Counted from the stretch's first letter, positions 28,647 to 38,577 are shown. The stretch is DNA of 64,000 nt from Massilia sp. erpn (GCF_024400215.1 NZ_CP053748.1:1240001-1304000); one strand, 5' to 3'. Notes: generated by a model not told the origin, from the letters alone. Numbers and translations: made by a program.

Positions 28647-29030
28647 TTACTTCTTGGCTTGCTTAGCGCGCTTCGCACCGTACTTCGAGCGAGCTTGCTT
28701 ACGGTCTTTAACACCCTGGGTATCCAGCGCGCCGCGAACCATGTGGTAACGCACACCTGGCAAGTCTTTTACACGACCGCCGCGCAGCAGAACAACGCTG
28801 TGTTCCTGCAGGTTGTGGCCTTCACCGCCGATGTACGAAATCACTTCGAAACCGTTGGTCAGACGCACTTTGGCAACTTTACGCAGTGCCGAGTTAGGCT
28901 TCTTAGGAGTGGTGGTGTACACGCGGGTGCACACGCCACGCTTTTGCGGGCAGTTTTCAAGTGCCGGCGATTTGCTCTTCACGACCAATGCGGTACGTGG
29001 TTTGCGAATCAATTGATTGATGGTTGGCAT
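28647..29030 (-). CDS. rpsL: 30S ribosomal protein S12
   Basis: S12 lies in the decoding centre and controls accuracy. The 127-residue protein begins [20 protein letters not shown]. The streptomycin-resistance positions are wild type: lysines in [11 protein letters not shown] and in [13 protein letters not shown]. It is the first gene of the str operon, with promoter and leader upstream. Confidence 0.98.
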   Translation of the reverse strand: MPTINQLIRKPRTALVVKSKSPALENCPQKRGVCTRVYTTTPKKPNSALRKVAKVRLTNGFEVISYIGGEGHNLQEHSVVLLRGGRVKDLPGVRYHMVRGALDTQGVKDRKQARSKYGAKRAKQAKK

Positions 29031-29064
29031 CGTTCTTAATCCAACAAAGTTACTACGTTAATAA

Positions 29065-29082
29065 CCCGGACAATTGTCCGGG
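29065..29082 (-). promoter_or_regulatory. Inverted repeat in the rpsL leader
   Basis: CCCGGACAATTGTCCGGG is a perfect 18-base palindrome in the 5' leader of rpsL, between the promoter and the start codon. The RNA would form a stable hairpin. There is no T-run after it in the sense direction, so it is more likely a stability or control element than a terminator. Confidence 0.4.
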
Positions 29083-29190
29083 GACTAAAACCGTGTCCCG
29101 ATTCCTGCTGCACATGGGGCGCAAAAAGCCACTCTCGGGGAGCAGCTGTCAAACGCGTATACGATGCGCAGAATAAATTGAGAACTCGCG

Positions 29191-29219
29191 AGTATATACC
29201 TGGCAAGCCCCCCAGTCAA
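29191..29219 (-). promoter_or_regulatory. Sigma70 promoter of the str operon
   Basis: On the minus strand TTGACT (29214-29219) and TATACT (29191-29196) are separated by exactly 17 bases; both boxes match the consensus at five of six positions. It lies about 160 bases upstream of rpsL and points into it. It is the strongest sigma70-type promoter in the window, fitting the demand for ribosomal protein and elongation factor synthesis. Confidence 0.8.
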
Positions 29220-29302
29220 CTTCTGTTGCTGAATAATGTGGCACTCCCCCGCCCCTGCACGGGTTTATACTGGATGCAAGTCTGCCGTCCCCAAACACTG
29301 CC

Positions 29303-29548
29303 ATGCCAACCACCATCACCCTGAGCGAAGCTGATGAACAATTGCTTCAAGAGCAACTTGCCAGCGGCCGCTATAGCGATGCTAATGCCCTGGTGGCAGC
29401 GGGCCTGCAATTGCTTGCGGAGCAAGATCGGCAATTGCACGACTTCATCCAGGAAGGTTTGGAGGGAGAGGCTCTGGACGGTGATGCCGTGTTTGCCTCC
29501 CTGGAGGCGAAATACGGCAAGCCCCAGCCGTCCGGCACAAGTAGCTGA
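29303..29548 (+). CDS. ParD-family antitoxin
   Basis: The 81-residue protein begins MPTTITLSEADEQLLQEQLA and continues RYSDANALVAAGLQLLAEQ. This is the ribbon-helix-helix plus amphipathic helix pattern of ParD/CC2985-type antitoxins, which bind DNA as dimers and neutralise a ParE toxin through an acidic C-terminal tail (seen around EGLEGEALDGDAVFASLE). Its stop overlaps the toxin start by one base. A TATACT box (29266-29271) lies about 30 bases upstream. It diverges from the str promoter. Confidence 0.85.
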   Translation: MPTTITLSEADEQLLQEQLASGRYSDANALVAAGLQLLAEQDRQLHDFIQEGLEGEALDGDAVFASLEAKYGKPQPSGTSS

Positions 29549-29835
29549 TGCGCCTACTTATCTCCCAGCGCGCCGCGCGCGATCTGGACGAGATAGCCGA
29601 ATATATTGCTCATCACAACCCGCAGCGCGCGGCCAGCTTCGTTGCCGAACTGGGCCAGCAATGCCGGATGCTTACCAGCATGCCGCTGGCGTTCCGGACG
29701 CGCAGCGATTTATTGCCAGGGCTACGCATCTGCCCCTATAAGCGCTACTTGATTCTCTACCGCGTAGAAAGCGGTGCCTTGCGCGTGCTGAGGATCGCCC
29801 ATAGTGCGCGCGACATCTACGCCTTGCTAAAATAA
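29548..29835 (+). CDS. ParE/RelE-family toxin
   Basis: The 95-residue protein is a ParE-like toxin: MRLLISQRAARDLDEIAEYI at the N-terminus, then RICPYKRYLILYRVESG and VLRIAHSARDIYALL, the usual ParE core and C-terminus. ParE toxins inhibit DNA gyrase; RelE relatives cleave mRNA, and the sequence alone does not fix which. Translation is coupled to the antitoxin (TGATG overlap). The frame looks intact. Confidence 0.85.
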   Translation: MRLLISQRAARDLDEIAEYIAHHNPQRAASFVAELGQQCRMLTSMPLAFRTRSDLLPGLRICPYKRYLILYRVESGALRVLRIAHSARDIYALLK

Positions 29836-29898
29836 TTCCTTGTCTCAAGGCCTTCGATTGCGCGGATAATAGCTAGCATTTTTCCTCTTCTTGTCTGT

Positions 29899-31770
29899 AT
29901 GCAAGCCTTGCTGCGCCCGGCCAATGCCCTCGTTCTGCTGACTTATCTGGCCCTGTCGGCCGTGCCCTTCGTGCCTCTGCTGCTAGGCAAGCCGGTGGAG
30001 GGGCCGTGGCAGATCATCGGCATCGAGTTCACGGCTTGGGCGGCGGCGTGGGCGCTGTTCCGCCGTCCGGCCTATTTCCACTGGCTGCTGCTGCCGGCCT
30101 TCCTCGCGCTGCCGACCGAGATTTACCTGATCGTCTTTTACGGCCAGGGCATTTCGACCCACCACCTGGGCATCATCGCCGAAACCAGCCCGAAGGAGTC
30201 GCTCGAATTCCTCGGCCAGAAAGTGTGGCTGATGCTGGCCGTGATGGTCGCGGTGGCGGCGTGGTGGGTATTGAGCTTCCGCGCCGCGCGCAAGACGCGC
30301 GACCTGGACTGGAACGACTCTTCACGCTGGCTGGCCCTGGGCGCGCTGGTCGTGCTGGCGGCGGTGGCGGCCTATGGCTGGGAATTCGGCGTGGCGCCGG
30401 CCAAGCCTGCCTCGGCCAGCGTGGCGGCTGCGTCCGCCGCCCAGGCCAGCGGCTCCGACAGCGAGGAAGAGGAGGACGAGGAAGAGCCGGCGTCGGCCGC
30501 CAGCGCCGGCCTGGACTACACCGGCTGGCAGTTGCCCGCCCTGCCCCACTGGGCCAAGGTGCCAGTCGATTTCGATGCCTTCATCAATTCCTGGCCCTTC
30601 GGCCTGGTGGCGCGCGGCTGGGACTTCTATAAGGAGCGGCGCTACCTGGCCGACCTGGACGAGCGCAGCCGCCGCTTCAGTTTCGGCGCGCAGCAGCGCG
30701 AGCGCGACAGCGTGGCCGAGGTGGTGGTCGTGGTGCTGGGCGAATCCTCGCGCTACGACCGCTGGAGCCTGAATGGCTATCAGCGCGACACCAATCCCCT
30801 GCTCGGCAAGGAAGCCAATCTGGTGCCGCTGAGCGATGTGATCACGCCGGTGTCGGCCACGCGCCTGTCGGTGCCGGTCATCATTTCGCGCAAGCCGGCG
30901 GTGCAGAGCCTGAAGGATGGCTTCACCGAAAAATCCTTCATCACCGCCTATAAGGAAGCGGGCTTCAAGACCTGGTGGCTGTCGAACCAGATCTCCTTCG
31001 GCAAATTCGACACCCCGGTCTCGGTCTTCGCCAAGGAAGCCAATGTGGTGCAGTTCATGAACCTGGGCGGCTTCACCAACAATTCGAACTTCGACCAGAT
31101 CCTGTTCGACCCGCTGAAAATCGCCCTGGCCGATCCGGCGCCGAAAAAGCTGATCGTGCTGCACACCCTGGGCAGCCACTGGAACTACAGCCAGCGCCAC
31201 CCGCAAGCCTTCGACAAATGGCAGCCCTCGCTGTACGGCGTGGACAAGCCGGTCTACACCGACCTGAAGATCAAGCCGCAGCTGAATAACAGCTACGACA
31301 ACTCCATCCTCTACACCGACTGGTTCCTGGCACAGACCATCGGCCAGCTGAAAGTTGCGGCGCCGATGGCCGCGCTGCTCTACGTGGCCGACCATGGCCA
31401 GACCCTGTACGACAACAGCTGCCGCCTGGCCTTCCACGGCCACAACACCCAGTACGAATTCCACGTCCCTGCCTTCGTCTGGTACTCGCACCAATACCAG
31501 GACCGCTACCCCGACAAGGTGCAGCAGTTGCAGCGCCACCGCAAAGCGCCGCTCGCCACCGAGAACATGTTCCACACCCTGCTCGACCTGGCCGACATCC
31601 GCTACCCCGGCGACAAGCTCGAATGGAGCTTCCTCAGCAGCCAGTTCAAACCGCACAAGCGTGTGGTCGACAGCTACGGCTGGACCGACTACGACAATGC
31701 CACGCTCAAAGGCGACTGCCGCGAAATCATCGCCGGCAAACCCAAGGCCCCGAAGCGCGGCAAAAAGTAG
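29899..31770 (+). CDS. Phosphoethanolamine transferase (EptA/sulfatase family)
   Basis: A membrane-anchored alkaline-phosphatase-fold enzyme that moves phosphoethanolamine from phosphatidylethanolamine to lipid A or another envelope glycan; EptA forms give cationic-peptide and polymyxin resistance. The 623-residue protein has N-terminal membrane helices (to about 160), then the periplasmic catalytic domain with metal ligand Glu282 in GESSRYDRW, the probable nucleophile Thr321 in SATRLSVP, and the DHG metal motif in YVADHGQTLYDN. The usual PCMFS motif is replaced by PVIIS. Odd is an acidic low-complexity insert of about 12 Asp/Glu/Ser (around 186-197) in the linker. The exact substrate is not known. 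Confidence 0.85.
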   Translation: MQALLRPANALVLLTYLALSAVPFVPLLLGKPVEGPWQIIGIEFTAWAAAWALFRRPAYFHWLLLPAFLALPTEIYLIVFYGQGISTHHLGIIAETSPKESLEFLGQKVWLMLAVMVAVAAWWVLSFRAARKTRDLDWNDSSRWLALGALVVLAAVAAYGWEFGVAPAKPASASVAAASAAQASGSDSEEEEDEEEPASAASAGLDYTGWQLPALPHWAKVPVDFDAFINSWPFGLVARGWDFYKERRYLADLDERSRRFSFGAQQRERDSVAEVVVVVLGESSRYDRWSLNGYQRDTNPLLGKEANLVPLSDVITPVSATRLSVPVIISRKPAVQSLKDGFTEKSFITAYKEAGFKTWWLSNQISFGKFDTPVSVFAKEANVVQFMNLGGFTNNSNFDQILFDPLKIALADPAPKKLIVLHTLGSHWNYSQRHPQAFDKWQPSLYGVDKPVYTDLKIKPQLNNSYDNSILYTDWFLAQTIGQLKVAAPMAALLYVADHGQTLYDNSCRLAFHGHNTQYEFHVPAFVWYSHQYQDRYPDKVQQLQRHRKAPLATENMFHTLLDLADIRYPGDKLEWSFLSSQFKPHKRVVDSYGWTDYDNATLKGDCREIIAGKPKAPKRGKK

Positions 31771-31808
31771 CTACTGCTGACCCCGCCGGATGGCCGTCCC
31801 GTCCGATT

Positions 31809-31821
31809 GGGGTCTGACCCC
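31809..31821. repeat. Short palindromic repeat-like element GGGGTCTGACCCC
   Basis: GGGGTC-T-GACCCC is a near-perfect palindrome in the 77-base gap between two convergent genes, with a second partial copy (CTGACCCC) at about 31777. There is no T-run, so it is not a typical terminator. Similar GGGGTC/GACCCC elements recur between genes in related bacteria as far as I recall; one copy here cannot prove this. Confidence 0.3.
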
Positions 31822-31847
31822 ACGGTGGACACGGGCTGGACGGTGGG

Positions 31848-33071
<1,224 letters not shown>

Positions 33072-33084
33072 CTTGCTTGTGCTT

Positions 33085-33852
33085 TCAGGAAGCGGCCAGC
33101 ATTTGCTGGGCATGGCTGGCGGCCAGCTGTTCCAGGCCGGGCGCGGCCGGGCCGTCGTACAGCACGCGGCCGTCGGAAACGCGCACCAGACGGCGCGCAT
33201 AGGCCGCCACGTCCGGCTCGTGCGTCACCAGCAGGATGGTGATGCCGGTTTCCTCATTCAGGCGCTGCAGCGAGCGCATGATGTCGACGCTGGTCTGGGT
33301 ATCCAGATTGCCGGTCGGTTCGTCGGCCAGCAGCAGCGGCGGATCGGCCACCAGCGCGCGCGCGATCGCCACGCGCTGCTGCTGGCCGCCGGAGAGCTGG
33401 CTGGGCGTGCGCCTGGCCAGCTCCTTGAGTCCCACTTTTTCCAGCTCGGCCAGGGCCTTGGCCTGGGCCTTGCCGCGCGAGACGCCGGCATAGATCAGCG
33501 GCAGCGCCACATTCTCGGCCACGCTCATGCGCTTGATCAGGTTAAAGCTCTGGAACACGAAACCGATGGTGCGGTTGCGGATGACCGCCAGCTCGGCGCG
33601 CGACAGGCTGCGCACGTCGACGCCGTTGAGCAGATAACTGCCGTCGCTGGCCAGGTCCAGGCAGCCGAGGATATTCATCAGCGTCGACTTGCCGGAACCG
33701 GACTGGCCCATCACGGCCAGGAAATCGCCGCGCGGCACCTGCAGGTCGATGCCGTGCAGGACGGGCGTCTCCACGCTGACCGAGAAATAGCTCTTGCGCA
33801 CGGCGCGGATGTCGATCAGCGGCTGGCCGCCGCCTACCAGGTGGGGCGCCAT
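33085..33852 (-). CDS. ABC transporter ATP-binding protein (MacB/LolD type)
   Basis: The ATPase of the MacA-like/permease system. The 255-residue protein has Walker A GQSGSGKST (about 49-57), Q-loop FVFQSFNL, signature LSGGQQQRVA, Walker B LLLADEPTGNLD and the H-loop VTHEPD. It overlaps the membrane fusion gene stop by one base, so the three genes form one transcript on the minus strand. Confidence 0.95.
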   Translation of the reverse strand: MAPHLVGGGQPLIDIRAVRKSYFSVSVETPVLHGIDLQVPRGDFLAVMGQSGSGKSTLMNILGCLDLASDGSYLLNGVDVRSLSRAELAVIRNRTIGFVFQSFNLIKRMSVAENVALPLIYAGVSRGKAQAKALAELEKVGLKELARRTPSQLSGGQQQRVAIARALVADPPLLLADEPTGNLDTQTSVDIMRSLQRLNEETGITILLVTHEPDVAAYARRLVRVSDGRVLYDGPAAPGLEQLAASHAQQMLAAS

Positions 33853-35102
33853 TACAGATTGCCTTCGCCGTTATCCTTGCCTTCGCCAGCCAGCTTGCGG
33901 GTGATGACCTTGTCGCCTTTTTTCAGGCCGCCGTCCAGGATTTCGGTGTAGCGGAAGTTGGACAGGCCGATGCGCACATCGACCGGCTTGGCCTCGCTAT
34001 GCTCGTCCAGGCGGTAGACCTTGAAGGTGCGCGCGATATCGCCCTTACTGCGGAAGGAGATGCTGTCCTCTTCCGGCGCCGCCAGCGGCGCGGCCGCCTT
34101 GGCCGAGGCGCTGGCGGCCTTGCCGTCCTTGGCCGCCGCCTTGGCCTGCTTCTTCTGCTCGGTCGCCAGCTCTTCATCGCTGAGGCGGAAGCGCAGGGCG
34201 GCGGTGGGGATGCGCAGCACGTTGCGGCGGTCGCCCACCACCAGGCGCACCTGGGCCGTCATGCCAGGCTTCAGCAATTCGTCCTTATTGTCCACGTCCA
34301 GCACCACGTTGTAGGTGACGACGTTCTGCACCACATTCGGCGCCAGGCGGAACTGGCGCATACGCGCGTCGAATTCCTTGTCCGGGTAAGCGTCGACCAC
34401 GAAGCGCGCCGGCTGGCCTTCCTTGAGCATGCCGACGTCCGCTTCCGAGACATTGGTGTCGATCTGCATCTTGGTCAGGTCGCGTGCGATCTGGAACAGG
34501 TTGGGCGTGTTGAAGGAGGCGGCCACCGTCTGCCCCAGATCGATGGTGCGCTTGATGATCACGCCGTCGATGGGGGCGCGGATCACGCTGTTATTCAGGT
34601 CGGCCCGGGCGCGCGCCAATTGGGCCTTGGCCAGCTCGATATTAGCCTTGGCCACGTCGACTTCGCGCTTGGACTGGTCAAGCGCCAGGGTCGACACATA
34701 GTTCTGCGAGACCAGGGTCTGGTTGCGCGTGAAAGTGGCCTGGGCCAGGCGCATCGACGCTTCGGCCGAGGCCAGGCTGGCTTCGGCCTGGCGGATCTGG
34801 GCTTCGAAAATGGTCGGCTCCAGCTTGAGCAGGATCTGGCCTTTCTTTACGCGGTCGTTGAAGTCGGCATTCAGCTCGCTGACCGTGCCCGACACCTGCG
34901 AACCCACATTCACCAGCGCCACCGGATTGATGGTGCCGCTGGCCGTTACCAGCTGGGCGATATTGCCGCTGTCCACGGCCGCCGTGCGGTAACGGAGCGG
35001 CGCCTCCGCCGGTTTGTTTTGAAACAACACCGCGCCCGCGCCACCGACCACCACCAGGGCGGCAATCAGGACGGCCAAACGCTTCTTCGTGAATATATTC
35101 AT
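33852..35102 (-). CDS. MacA-like periplasmic adaptor (membrane fusion protein)
   Basis: Links the inner membrane ABC exporter to an outer membrane channel. The 416-residue protein has an N-terminal membrane anchor (about 8-27), the lipoyl halves (SGTVSELNADFNDRVKKGQI and VIRAPIDGVIIKR) around an alpha-helical hairpin (about 97-165), and beta-barrel and membrane-proximal domains. It is unusual in a Lys/Ala-rich low-complexity insert (about 312-345) before the last domain. It leads the three-gene operon. Confidence 0.92.
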   Translation of the reverse strand: MNIFTKKRLAVLIAALVVVGGAGAVLFQNKPAEAPLRYRTAAVDSGNIAQLVTASGTINPVALVNVGSQVSGTVSELNADFNDRVKKGQILLKLEPTIFEAQIRQAEASLASAEASMRLAQATFTRNQTLVSQNYVSTLALDQSKREVDVAKANIELAKAQLARARADLNNSVIRAPIDGVIIKRTIDLGQTVAASFNTPNLFQIARDLTKMQIDTNVSEADVGMLKEGQPARFVVDAYPDKEFDARMRQFRLAPNVVQNVVTYNVVLDVDNKDELLKPGMTAQVRLVVGDRRNVLRIPTAALRFRLSDEELATEQKKQAKAAAKDGKAASASAKAAAPLAAPEEDSISFRSKGDIARTFKVYRLDEHSEAKPVDVRIGLSNFRYTEILDGGLKKGDKVITRKLAGEGKDNGEGNL

Positions 35103-35313
35103 GGGTATCTATGGGATGATGAGGGGCGCAAAACCGCCAGTTTCCGCGCTCCGCCGGGCTGGCGGCTTAAGAACGGATGAAGATGGGCGTACCGAAGTCT
35201 CGTGTATGAGTAAAATTGTTATTGCTACAAAACTTAACTTAGCACTACCATAATATTTCCGCAAGAAAATTAGAAGAAAACCATGGCGCCACGGCGCCCT
35301 TCTGGAGGAGATG

Positions 35314-36423
35314 ATGGACAAACCTACGAGGCTGGTCTCTATCGATTTGCTGCGCGGTTTTGTGATCGCGCTCATGGCGCTCGAACATACGCGCGTTTTT
35401 TTCGGCCCCGCCAGTTTCCGGCCGGAAGATCTGGACGCCACCACGCCAGCCTGGTTCTGGACGCGCTGGATCACCCATTTGTGCGCCACCACCTTTGTGC
35501 TGCTGGCGGGCAGCTCAGCCTTTCTGCGCGGTGAGACCTGCGGCACGGCAGCGCTGTCGCGCTATCTGGCCAGCCGCGGCGCCCTGCTGCTGGTACTGGA
35601 AGCGAGCTGGATCAGCTTCAGCTGGCAGTTCGGCTTCAACTTCATCATCCTGCAGGTGCTGTGGGCGCTGGGCGCGGGCATGCTGACGCTGGCCCTGCTG
35701 GTCTGGCTGCCACGGCCGGCGGTGGCGGCCATCGCCGCCCTGCTCATCCTGCCGCACAATCTGCTCGACGGCGTGACGCTGGAGTCGGTGCTGTGGCAAG
35801 CCTGGCATAAGGGCGGCTTTGTGCCGCTCAGCGGGCAGTTCGGCATCTTCATCGTGTACCCGCTGATGCCCTGGCTGGGACTGATCGCGGCCGGCTATGC
35901 GCTGGGACCGATCTTCCACTGGGAGGCAGCACGGCGCCAGCGCTGGCTGATGGTGGCGGGCGCGGTGCTGCTGCTGGCCTTTATCGTCCTGCGCGCGGGC
36001 AATCTATATGGCGATCCCGATCCCTGGTCGCCGCAAGGCAAGGGCTGGATGTTCGACCTGATGTCCTTCCTGCGCGTGCATAAATATCCACCGTCGCTGC
36101 TGTATCTCTGCGTCACGCTGGGCATTGCGCTGCCGCTGCTGGCCTGGTGCGAACGCGTGCGGCCACCGCGCGCGCTGCTGCTGTTCGGGCGCACGCCGCT
36201 GTTTTTCTATGTGATCCATATCGCACTGATCCAATTCCTGGCCGGCCTGTATATGCTGGCACGCTATGGCAGCCGGCCGCAAGGCTGGCCCATAGTCGTG
36301 CAGTTCCCGCCCGGCTATCAGCCCTCGCTGCCGCTGGTGTACGCCAGCTGGCTGGGCGTACTTTTGCTGATCTATGGATTAACCCTGTTGTGGCGCCGCC
36401 GGCGCCTCGCTTCCCAGACCTGA
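35314..36423 (+). CDS. DUF1624 / heparan-alpha-glucosaminide acetyltransferase-like membrane protein
   Basis: A 369-residue protein with about ten membrane helices. The N-terminus TRLVSIDLLRGFVIALMALE followed by HTRVFFG is the DUF1624 (HGSNAT catalytic domain-like) signature, suggesting transmembrane acyl transfer to a sugar. Two ATGs lie at 35311 and 35314; the second has the better distance from GGAGG. The next gene starts 16 bases after its stop, so they probably share a transcript. The substrate is unknown. Confidence 0.8.
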   Translation: MDKPTRLVSIDLLRGFVIALMALEHTRVFFGPASFRPEDLDATTPAWFWTRWITHLCATTFVLLAGSSAFLRGETCGTAALSRYLASRGALLLVLEASWISFSWQFGFNFIILQVLWALGAGMLTLALLVWLPRPAVAAIAALLILPHNLLDGVTLESVLWQAWHKGGFVPLSGQFGIFIVYPLMPWLGLIAAGYALGPIFHWEAARRQRWLMVAGAVLLLAFIVLRAGNLYGDPDPWSPQGKGWMFDLMSFLRVHKYPPSLLYLCVTLGIALPLLAWCERVRPPRALLLFGRTPLFFYVIHIALIQFLAGLYMLARYGSRPQGWPIVVQFPPGYQPSLPLVYASWLGVLLLIYGLTLLWRRRRLASQT

Positions 36424-36439
36424 CGACCAAGGATTGCAA

Positions 36440-37906
36440 TTGCTGAAGAAAGTCCTGCTGGCCAGCGTGTTCGCGCTGGCCACCCTGCCCCATGCCCACG
36501 CCGCCGATAACATCAGCCCCTGGTCCGCACTGGCCAAAGCCGATCTCGATTTTGTGCAGCAAAGCATACGCGACAACCACCCCGGTCCCGTGGACAAGGA
36601 GAATGCGTATTTCAAAGCCTGGCTGGAACGCGGCTATGCCGAGGCCAGTGCGCAGGCGGCGCAAGCGCGTTCGCTGGGCGATGTGCAGAAGATGCTGGCG
36701 CGCTATATCGCCGGTTTTGCCGACGGCCATATGGCGCTGAACTTCTACCATCAGAGCGGCAGCATGCGCTGGGCGAATATGATCGTGCTGCGCCAGGGTG
36801 GCCGCTACCGCATCGCGCATAGCGGGCGGGCCGATGTGCCGCTGAACGCAGAGCTGCTGTCCTGCGACGGGCGCGCCATCGATACCGTCGTCAAGGAAGA
36901 TCTGGCACCGGCGTTTCTGAACAATCCTGCGCTGGACTGGATCAAGACGGAGCTGGCGCCGCTCGTGCTGCTGAACGAGGAAGTGCGTCCGCATGCGGAA
37001 TATGCGGCCTGCCAGATCGCGGTGGACGGCCAGGCGCGCAGCGTGGCGCTGCAATGGAGCGATATCGCGCGCAACGCCTTCTACGACCAGCTCGGGCGCG
37101 TGCGGCCGACGATGGACAAGAAGAGCAGCATCACGCAAGTCGGACCTCAGCAGTATTGGGTGCGCCTGCCGCAGTTCCAACCCCGGGCGGCCGAGATCGA
37201 GGAACTCAAGGAACTGACGAAGCAGATGGCCGGGCTGCGCGATGCGGAACTGGTGATCTTTGATACGCGCGGCAATAACGGCGGCAATTCCGCCTGGGGC
37301 AACGATATCCTGGCCGCCCTGTATGGCGAGGCGTATATCAAGCAGCTGCGCCGCCGCGACCACGGTTACGCCGAATGGCGGGTCAGTGCCGGCAATCTGG
37401 AACATGTCCGCCAGCGCATCCTGCCGATGCTGCGCCAGCAGTATGACGAACAAAGTCCAGTCTACCGGGTGTGGTCGGGCATGGCGCAACGCATGCAGGC
37501 CGCGCTGGAACAGGGCCAACCTTTTCTGCGCCAAGGCGACGAGGATGAGATTGTGAATACGTCCGGCGGCCAGGCCGCGCCGCTGTCGAAGGCGCGCGCC
37601 GCCCTCGTCACCAAGTCGGGCTGCGCCAGCGCCTGTCTCGACTTCGCGGATGTGGTGCTGGCCCTGCCGGGTGCCGTCCACCTGGGCGAAACAACGGGCG
37701 CCGATACCGTGTATATGGAAGTGCGGCCGCTGGTCTTGCCGAGTGGCCTGGCGCGCCTGGTGCTGGCGCAGAAGGTCTACCGTGAGCGGCTACGCGCCCA
37801 CAACCAGGCCTATGTTCCGGGCCGGCCTTTCGATGGGCCGATCCAGGACGATGCGCAACTGAAGCCCTGGGTATTAAAGCAGTTGAACGCCAAGGCTTCA
37901 GACTAG
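36440..37906 (+). CDS. Secreted S41-like peptidase family protein
   Basis: A 488-residue protein that begins with TTG: either TTG 36440 (six bases after AAGGA, preferred) or TTG 36434. A signal peptide (ending about HAHA-AD) indicates export. The C-terminal half resembles the S41/C-terminal-processing peptidase core, with FDTRGNNGGNSAWGN (about 274-288) and TKSGCASACLDFADV (about 391-405), where the usual nucleophilic serine motif sits. Whether it is an active protease is uncertain because the catalytic lysine could not be assigned. It ends nine bases inside the convergent gene. Confidence 0.7.
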   Translation: MLKKVLLASVFALATLPHAHAADNISPWSALAKADLDFVQQSIRDNHPGPVDKENAYFKAWLERGYAEASAQAAQARSLGDVQKMLARYIAGFADGHMALNFYHQSGSMRWANMIVLRQGGRYRIAHSGRADVPLNAELLSCDGRAIDTVVKEDLAPAFLNNPALDWIKTELAPLVLLNEEVRPHAEYAACQIAVDGQARSVALQWSDIARNAFYDQLGRVRPTMDKKSSITQVGPQQYWVRLPQFQPRAAEIEELKELTKQMAGLRDAELVIFDTRGNNGGNSAWGNDILAALYGEAYIKQLRRRDHGYAEWRVSAGNLEHVRQRILPMLRQQYDEQSPVYRVWSGMAQRMQAALEQGQPFLRQGDEDEIVNTSGGQAAPLSKARAALVTKSGCASACLDFADVVLALPGAVHLGETTGADTVYMEVRPLVLPSGLARLVLAQKVYRERLRAHNQAYVPGRPFDGPIQDDAQLKPWVLKQLNAKASD

Positions 37907-38467
37907 GGCCTGCAGCTCCGGTCCGGTGGCGGCCAGCACGCCGCTGCAGTCGCCGGGATGGGCCATGTAGTCGCTGAGCCAGTCGAACACGCGGGCGGCG
38001 CGGGCTTCAATATCCGCGCCGAAATTACGCTCCGACAGCAGGCGTAGTCCATTCGTCTCGTTCGGCAGACCGGCATGCAGCAGCAGGCCGCCGGCGCTAT
38101 TGCGCTGTACGCACAGGGGTAACAGCTGCGCGCGTAGCAAGGGGCCGAGCAGCGGCCGGCAATACTCCTGCAAGCGCTGGCGCAAGCCTGGCTCCGCGCC
38201 GAAGCGGCGCAAGCGCTGCAAGGACTGGGGCGAGGCCTGCTGGCGGCGCAGGCGCGCATGCAGCATCTGGTGGCCGAAGATGCTGGCGCCGGACGCCAGC
38301 CGCCCGCTGTATGCGGACAGCAGCATTTCACGCCAGGTCTGCTGGTCCAGCATGGCGGGCTGCTGGTCCTGGGTGAGGACGTGGTAGCGCGCCACATCAT
38401 GCTCGGTAAAGGGGTAATCGACGACCTCGCTGCGCCCCCATAGCAAACCGGCCAGTTTGTTCAGCAT
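37898..38467 (-). CDS. Uncharacterised protein, possible truncated MutS-family relative
   Basis: The 189-residue protein starts MLNKLAGLLWGRSEVVDYPF at 38467 behind GGAG; a longer in-frame start at 38548 would run through the palindromic sites of the neighbouring promoter and is rejected. The segment DQQTWREMLLSAYSGRLASG-ASIFGHQMLHARLR recalls the core of MutS-like ATPases of the kind not used in mismatch repair, but no Walker A/B region follows, so it would be only an N-terminal part. That likeness is from memory and tentative. It overlaps the convergent upstream gene end by nine bases. Confidence 0.5.
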   Translation of the reverse strand: MLNKLAGLLWGRSEVVDYPFTEHDVARYHVLTQDQQPAMLDQQTWREMLLSAYSGRLASGASIFGHQMLHARLRRQQASPQSLQRLRRFGAEPGLRQRLQEYCRPLLGPLLRAQLLPLCVQRNSAGGLLLHAGLPNETNGLRLLSERNFGADIEARAARVFDWLSDYMAHPGDCSGVLAATGPELQALV

Positions 38468-38526
38468 CCGCACTCCAGAGAAAAACGTTGCCAGCAAGAT
38501 AGAGGGCGCTTGCCAGGAAATCAAGC

Positions 38527-38577
38527 TGTCCGGCCGGACAACGGACATGGCGGTGCTGTCCGGACAGGGGGCGGACA
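38527..38577. promoter_or_regulatory. Cluster of TGTCC/GGACA palindromes (candidate enhancer sites)
   Basis: TGTCCGGCCGGACA (38527-38540) and TGTCCGGACA (38557-38566) are perfect palindromes built from the same half-site, and extra GGACA half-sites lie at 38543-38547 and 38573-38577. They sit about 50-85 bases upstream of the -24 element of a sigma54 promoter, the usual place for an NtrC-type enhancer. The likely ligand is the response regulator encoded at 43254-44624. The sites also lie upstream of the divergent gene ending at 38467. Confidence 0.65.

Noticed and set aside
29065..29082. CCCGGACAATTGTCCGGG as another site of the sigma54 activator
   Set aside because: The GGACA half-sites face the other way from the TGTCC-GGACA palindromes at 38527-38566, and the promoter is sigma70.
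29147..29152. TTGACA (minus strand) in the rpsL leader as a second promoter
   Set aside because: No acceptable -10 box lies 16-18 bases downstream (GCTTTT only).
38468..38548. Upstream start of the gene ending at 37898
   Set aside because: It would place coding sequence over the palindromic promoter elements; ATG 38467 has GGAG at good spacing.
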